Part shown: positions 60,607 through 64,000 of the stretch, piece after piece
Position numbering within the stretch: the first letter of the stretch is position 1
Layout of the letters: each line of letters begins with the position of its first letter
Assembly (NCBI RefSeq): GCF_031845375.1
Contig: NZ_JAVREK010000026.1
Location: 31,591 to 95,590, forward strand
Reading direction: 5' to 3'
Length of the DNA: 64,000 bases
DNA from: Streptomonospora wellingtoniae
Lineage (GTDB): Bacteria; Actinomycetota; Actinomycetes; Streptosporangiales; Streptosporangiaceae
Position numbers and translations under genes: made by a program
Notes under the pieces: generated by a model
Database searches by the model: none
Told to the model about the DNA's origin: nothing
The model's input: only the letters and a program-made list of their open reading frames with translations

Positions 60607-61256
60607 CGGTTCTCCTCTGCGACGTAGTCGGTTGACGGTGACTGCTGCGCGACGGTGCCGCCCAGGCGCACGTGCCGGCCCGAAACGGTCCAGCCTTCGC
60701 GCGCCAGGCGGCCGACGACGTCGACGAGCATGTGCCGCTCGACCGCCTTGATGCGCTCGTGCAGCGACGCGGCGTCGTCCCCGGGTTCGACCCGCACGGC
60801 GACCTGCTCGATCACCGGACCGGTGTCGACTCCGGAGTCGACGACGTGCACAGTGGCGCCGGTGACCCTGACGCCGTAGGCGAGGGCGTCGCGGACGGCG
60901 TGGGCGCCGGGGAACGCAGGCAGCAGCGCGGGGTGGACGTTGACGACCGTGTGCCGCTCCAGCACCTCGGCGCCGAGTATGCGCATGAAGCCCGCCGAGA
61001 CCACCAGGTCTGGCCGGCAGGCGTCCAGCCGCTCGCTGAGCGCCGCGTTCCACTCGCCGCGGTCGCCGTAGTCGGCGAAGGGCACGGTGAAGGTGTCGAC
61101 GCCCGCTTCGCGCGCCCGGCCGAGGCCCTCGGCCCCGCGGCGATCCGCACCCACCGCCACGATCGCGGCGCCGTACGAGGGAGCGGCCGCGGCCTCCAGC
61201 AATGCGGCCATGTTGCTTCCCGCGCCTGAGATGAGAACGACAACTCGCGCCGACAG
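60603..61256 (-). CDS. purN: Phosphoribosylglycinamide formyltransferase, probable CTG start
   Basis: This enzyme adds a formyl group to GAR, using 10-formyl-THF. Motifs are VVVLISGAGSNMAALLEA (phosphate loop), VVSAGFMRILGAEVL, NVHPALLPAFPGAHAVRDALAYGVRVTGATVHVVDSGVDTGPVI (catalytic Asn/His/Asp). The first ATG in frame (61211) would remove the opening strand and part of the GAGSN loop. The only plausible upstream start is CTG 61256, preceded by GAGGAGGAAG, with an in-frame stop just before it. The gene then has 217 residues and overlaps purH. Confidence 0.9.
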   Translation of the reverse strand: MSARVVVLISGAGSNMAALLEAAAAPSYGAAIVAVGADRRGAEGLGRAREAGVDTFTVPFADYGDRGEWNAALSERLDACRPDLVVSAGFMRILGAEVLERHTVVNVHPALLPAFPGAHAVRDALAYGVRVTGATVHVVDSGVDTGPVIEQVAVRVEPGDDAASLHERIKAVERHMLVDVVGRLAREGWTVSGRHVRLGGTVAQQSPSTDYVAEENR

Positions 61257-61547
61257 AGTGCTTCCTCCTCATGGGGATACGGTGCGGGAGTGCGCCTGCC
61301 CGAGCCGCCGCACGGCGGCGGGCCGCCCGGCCTGCGGGTGTGCGGGCGTCAGCGAGCGGGCGCAGCGCTCCGCAGACGGCAGCCGACGTATGCGCGGCTC
61401 CCCCGCCCGCGGTGTCAGCCTATCTCGCCAGGTAGCGTCTACTCCACGGGACCCCGTCGGGGTGCGCGCCCGCCACCCCACCGGCGCCGCCCGACGCCGG
61501 CCCGTCTGAGACCGACCGCCGCCAGGCACAGTCCGCGAGGAGCCTTT

Positions 61548-61961
61548 GTGACCGATGACCAGCCCGAGCCGCGCAGCGACGGGCAGCAACCCACCGTCGA
61601 ACGAGGCGGGCTGTGGGGACTCTTCCTCTCCGCAGCCGGGCTGGTCCTGCCGCCTTACGGCATCGTGCTGTCCGCGCTGGGCATCTTCCAGGGCCGGCGG
61701 GCGCGCCGCGCGGCCCGCGCGAGGAACGCTGCGGCGCCCGGCGCGCTGCTCAGCATGGTCCTGGGCTGGGTCGGCGTGACGCTCTCAGGGCTGATGATCA
61801 TCGGATACGCGCTGGTCTGGGACCAGTACCAGGCCTACTCGGCCTGCTCCGCGCGGGCGCTGACCCACAGCTCCCAGGAGCAGTGCGACCAGGACTTCCG
61901 CAGGGCGGTCTCGGAGAAGACGGGCGTCCCGATGGAGCAACTGCCCTCGGTCGGGGGCTGA
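61548..61961 (+). CDS. DUF4190-like small membrane protein
   Basis: This 137-residue protein has an N-terminal polar tail, then two hydrophobic helices typical of DUF4190: GLWGLFLSAAGLVLPPYGIVLSALGIFQGRRARRAARARN and GALLSMVLGWVGVTLSGLMIIGYALVW. A C-terminal outer segment has two Cys (SACSARAL, QEQCDQDF) that may form a disulfide. GTG 61548 follows GAGGAG. It is divergent from purN and ends just before a hairpin repeat. Function unknown. Confidence 0.78.
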   Translation: MTDDQPEPRSDGQQPTVERGGLWGLFLSAAGLVLPPYGIVLSALGIFQGRRARRAARARNAAAPGALLSMVLGWVGVTLSGLMIIGYALVWDQYQAYSACSARALTHSSQEQCDQDFRRAVSEKTGVPMEQLPSVGG

Positions 61962-62003
61962 TCGCCCGGCGGGGACCTGAACTCTCAGGCCCCGAACCCC
62001 GCC

Positions 62004-62058
62004 GATCTTGTAGCTGTCGTGAAGGAGATCGATTTCCGTTTGCGATAGCTACAAGATC
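62004..62058 (-). repeat. 55-bp double-hairpin repeat, copy 6, overlapping a coding end
   Basis: Arms GATCTTGTAGCTGTCG and CGATAGCTACAAGATC pair with one mismatch; the centre TGAAGGAGATCGATTTCC is in reverse sense. It lies 43 bp after the DUF4190-like stop. On the minus strand its outer arm encodes the last residues (Ile-Leu) and the TAG stop of the PerM-like gene. Confidence 0.9.
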
Positions 62059-63638
62059 GACGACGATGTGCCGCCGGGGTCCCCGCCGCCGGCCTCGTAG
62101 GTGATCCCGTAGAAGTCCTCGCCGTCGTCCTCCTCCGCGGCGCGGCGGCGGGGCAGGCGCGGGCGGGGCAGCGCGGACAGGGCCCTACGCACGCCGCGGC
62201 GCAGCGGCGCCGCCGTTTGGTCCTGTTCCCGCTCCTGGCGGGGCGCAGCGGTGCGGGCCGCGCCGAACCGGCTCTTGCGGCGCGAGTCCTCCCCGTCGGG
62301 TTCGGCCGCGGATGCGGCGGCGGGCTCGGTCCCGTCGGAAGGCGCTGCCTCGGGGGCGTGGCGCCGGTAGTAGCGCCAGTTGGCCACCCAGGCGGTGATG
62401 GCCGCCGCAAGCCCGACCTCCAGCGCCGTAATCAGCCCGACCTGCCACGCGGAGGGCCCGACGTCCGCCAGCCGCTCGGCGCCCAGAGGCCCGCCCGCCG
62501 CCGCCGACAGGGCGGCGCACGCCAGCCCCGTGGTCACGCCGCAGACGAACCCCCACAGCGGCGCCGACTCGCTGACCACGGCGGGGGCGCTGCGTTGAGT
62601 CAGCACGCCGCCCAGCCCGCCGGCCGCGAACGGCACGGCCAACGCGGCCAGTGACAGCACCGGCGCGGGCCCGTCGTCGGGCAGCGCCGCGAGCATGGGG
62701 AACACCGGCAGCGCACCCACGGAGACACCGGTGGGCGCGACGATCGTGCCGGCGCCCACAGCGAACCCGGGACCGACCGCGTAGGCCAGCCCGAACACGA
62801 CGGCGTTGGGCACATACAGCAACTGGATGAGCAGCAGCAGCGCGCCGCCGACCACGCCGGGCGCCAGATCGCCGGTGGTGGAGACCGCATCGCCGAAGCC
62901 CGCGGCGAGCCCGACGACGAACAGCAGCGCACCGGTGGCGAGCAGGGCGCCGGTGGCGCTGACCGTGCCCACCAGCAGCGACCGCGGGCGGTCGGGCATC
63001 AGCTCCAGCAGGCGGCGCTTGGCGATGCCCTTGTCGCGCAGCAGTTGGAACAGCACGCCCGCGCCGCCTGCGACGAAGGCGAGCATGAACCCGGCGATGA
63101 GCGCCTGCACCATGCTGGGGCGGACCGCCTCGGTCTGGCCGATCAGCGCGAGCGTGCCCGCGATCGCCGCATACGGCCCAGCGATGGCCAGGGCCGCCCG
63201 GAACAGGTGGCGCAGCCGCGGCAGCTCGCAGGCGCGCGCCAGCCGGCGGCCCGCGCGGTACAGCAGCAGGCCCGGCAGCACGACCAGGCCCAGCGGGAGC
63301 ATCGCCACGTCGCCGCCGGGGACGGCGAAGCCCACGTGGTGACCGACCAGCCATGCCTGCACCGCAGTGACCAGCACATCGCCGATGTCCTCGCCGAACG
63401 TGCCATGCGGCGCGGCGACCCATCCGGCGATGGTGAGCGTCATCAGCACGGCGAGCCCGATGGCGGCGGACGAGGCCGCCGCCAGCCCGCCGGCGATATA
63501 GAGGGGGCGGATCTGCTCGACCGCGAAGAGGCCTCCGCCCGCGCCGCCGGAGCCGCCGCCCGTGCCGGAGGACCCGCGGCGGGGGCGGTCGCCGCCGCGG
63601 TTCGGGGAAGGACGTGCGGGCGCGCTCACCCGACCCAT
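62049..63638 (-). CDS. PerM/DUF6350-like polytopic membrane protein
   Basis: This 529-residue protein has a Gly/Arg-rich start and then about ten membrane helices between residues 45 and 400: QIRPLYIAGGLAAASSAAIGLAVLMTLTIAGW, AVPGGDVAMLPLGLVVLPGLLLYRAGRRLARA, and LLFVVGLAAGFGDAVSTTGDLAPGVVGGALLLLIQLLYVPNAVVFGLAYAVGPGFAVGAGT. An acidic and basic tail follows. In mycobacteria PerM is linked to cell division; the position between sucD and purN is conserved across actinobacteria, as I recall. The ATG at 63638 is likely (GTG 63629 possible). The stop codon is supplied by the repeat at 62004-62058. Confidence 0.83.
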   Translation of the reverse strand: MGRVSAPARPSPNRGGDRPRRGSSGTGGGSGGAGGGLFAVEQIRPLYIAGGLAAASSAAIGLAVLMTLTIAGWVAAPHGTFGEDIGDVLVTAVQAWLVGHHVGFAVPGGDVAMLPLGLVVLPGLLLYRAGRRLARACELPRLRHLFRAALAIAGPYAAIAGTLALIGQTEAVRPSMVQALIAGFMLAFVAGGAGVLFQLLRDKGIAKRRLLELMPDRPRSLLVGTVSATGALLATGALLFVVGLAAGFGDAVSTTGDLAPGVVGGALLLLIQLLYVPNAVVFGLAYAVGPGFAVGAGTIVAPTGVSVGALPVFPMLAALPDDGPAPVLSLAALAVPFAAGGLGGVLTQRSAPAVVSESAPLWGFVCGVTTGLACAALSAAAGGPLGAERLADVGPSAWQVGLITALEVGLAAAITAWVANWRYYRRHAPEAAPSDGTEPAAASAAEPDGEDSRRKSRFGAARTAAPRQEREQDQTAAPLRRGVRRALSALPRPRLPRRRAAEEDDGEDFYGITYEAGGGDPGGTSSSIL

Positions 63639-63747
63639 GCTGCCAGCCCCGCCCCGATCCGCGCCCCTCTGCGCCGGGCGTGTCGCACCCCCGCCCGCAG
63701 GGCGCGTGTGCTAGAGCGCGGTGGCCGCGAACCCGGGGACGGAGAAC

Positions 63748-63787
63748 GGGTCGGCCCCGCCACCGCGACAGGTGGCGGGGCCGACCC
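63748..63787 (-). terminator. Strong hairpin between sucD and the PerM-like gene
   Basis: GGGTCGGCCCCGCCACC (63748-63764) pairs with its exact complement (63771-63787), a 17-bp stem with a 6-base loop. It lies about 60 bp past the sucD stop on the minus strand. Confidence 0.88.
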
Positions 63788-63848
63788 GACTGCGGCGCGG
63801 GGGGCGCGCCGCTCGCGTCGGTCTACCCGGCTGCGGCGGGCGAGCCGG

Positions 63849-64000
63849 TCAGAACAGCTCGCGGGCCAGGCGCGCGGTTTCGCTGGGGGTTTTGCCGACC
63901 CGGACGCCGGCCGCCTCCAACGCCTCCTTCTTCGCCTGCGCCGTGCCCGCCGAACCCGACACGATCGCCCCCGCATGACCCATCGTCTTGCCCTCCGGCG
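63849..64000 (-). CDS. sucD: Succinyl-CoA ligase alpha subunit, 3' end only
   Basis: The window holds only the C-terminal 50 residues, translated as PEGKTMGHAGAIVSGSAGTAQAKKEALEAAGVRVGKTPSETARL and ending ARELF. The GHAGAIVSGSAGTAQAKKEALEAAGV stretch is the standard C-terminal Rossmann segment of SucD. The rest of the gene, and probably sucC, lies beyond the window. Confidence 0.93.
   Translation of the reverse strand, partial: PEGKTMGHAGAIVSGSAGTAQAKKEALEAAGVRVGKTPSETARLARELF

Noticed and set aside
1..64000. CRISPR arrays, tRNA or rRNA genes, prophage and transposase genes.
   Set aside because: None could be recognised on reading both strands; the dispersed hairpin repeats are too far apart to be a CRISPR array.

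Overview
The window is visibly very GC-rich, uses many GTG and TTG starts, has strong GGAGG-type ribosome binding sites and packs genes into tightly overlapping operons. Several genes belong to families typical of Actinomycetota: an acyl-CoA carboxylase beta/epsilon/alpha set, DUF3017, a PerM-like membrane protein, an LpdA-type flavoprotein, a type III cyclase beside birA, a DUF5941-related pair, LytR-CpsA-Psr (LCP) proteins and a SapA-like secreted protein. A filamentous actinomycete is likely, possibly of the Nocardiopsaceae or a neighbouring family; the family is a guess from gene content. I saw no rRNA, tRNA, CRISPR array, prophage or transposase gene. It reads as chromosomal core.

Bases 1-16,728 form a cell-envelope polymer cluster. 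A minus-strand operon (8248 down to 2199, perhaps continuing to 903) encodes a TagG/TagH-type polysaccharide exporter, two halves of a DUF5941-like protein, a LicC-like nucleotidyltransferase, a glycerol-1-phosphate-dehydrogenase-like enzyme, a CDP-alcohol phosphatidyltransferase and a family 2 glycosyltransferase. Around it lie an IspD/TarI-type cytidylyltransferase coupled to a glycerophosphodiesterase, a second family 2 glycosyltransferase, an LCP ligase, two tandem paralogous membrane proteins and UDP-glucose 6-dehydrogenase. Together they could make an activated polyol phosphate, place it on a lipid, extend and export a polymer, and attach it to peptidoglycan.

Bases 16,800-26,200 hold purE and purK separated by a two-component system, DedA, a metallo-hydrolase and GtrA, then a divergent SDR/TetR pair. 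Bases 26,300-35,457 are a biotin and carboxylation block: cyclase, biotin ligase, PEP carboxylase and acyl-CoA carboxylase subunits beta, epsilon and alpha. Bases 35,500-47,400 carry a SapA-like protein, a dicarboxylate symporter, a Met-rich membrane protein, LpdA, purine salvage (PNP, adenosine deaminase), an M20 amidohydrolase and a GCS2-family ligase. Bases 47,900-54,533 hold a YihY protein, a galTEK operon and a second LCP protein. Bases 55,000-64,000 are central metabolism: icd, DUF3017, an FHA-HTH regulator, folD, purH, purN, a PerM-like gene and the 3' end of sucD.

The most unusual feature is a 55-bp double-hairpin repeat found in six intergenic copies (10175, 16744, 26213, 28563, 41526, 62004). 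Each copy lies within about 50 bp of a stop codon. The copies have a conserved asymmetric centre and a one-sided G-rich tail, and the inner stem shows a compensatory change. One copy supplies the stop codon of the PerM-like gene. I do not recognise it as a described element.
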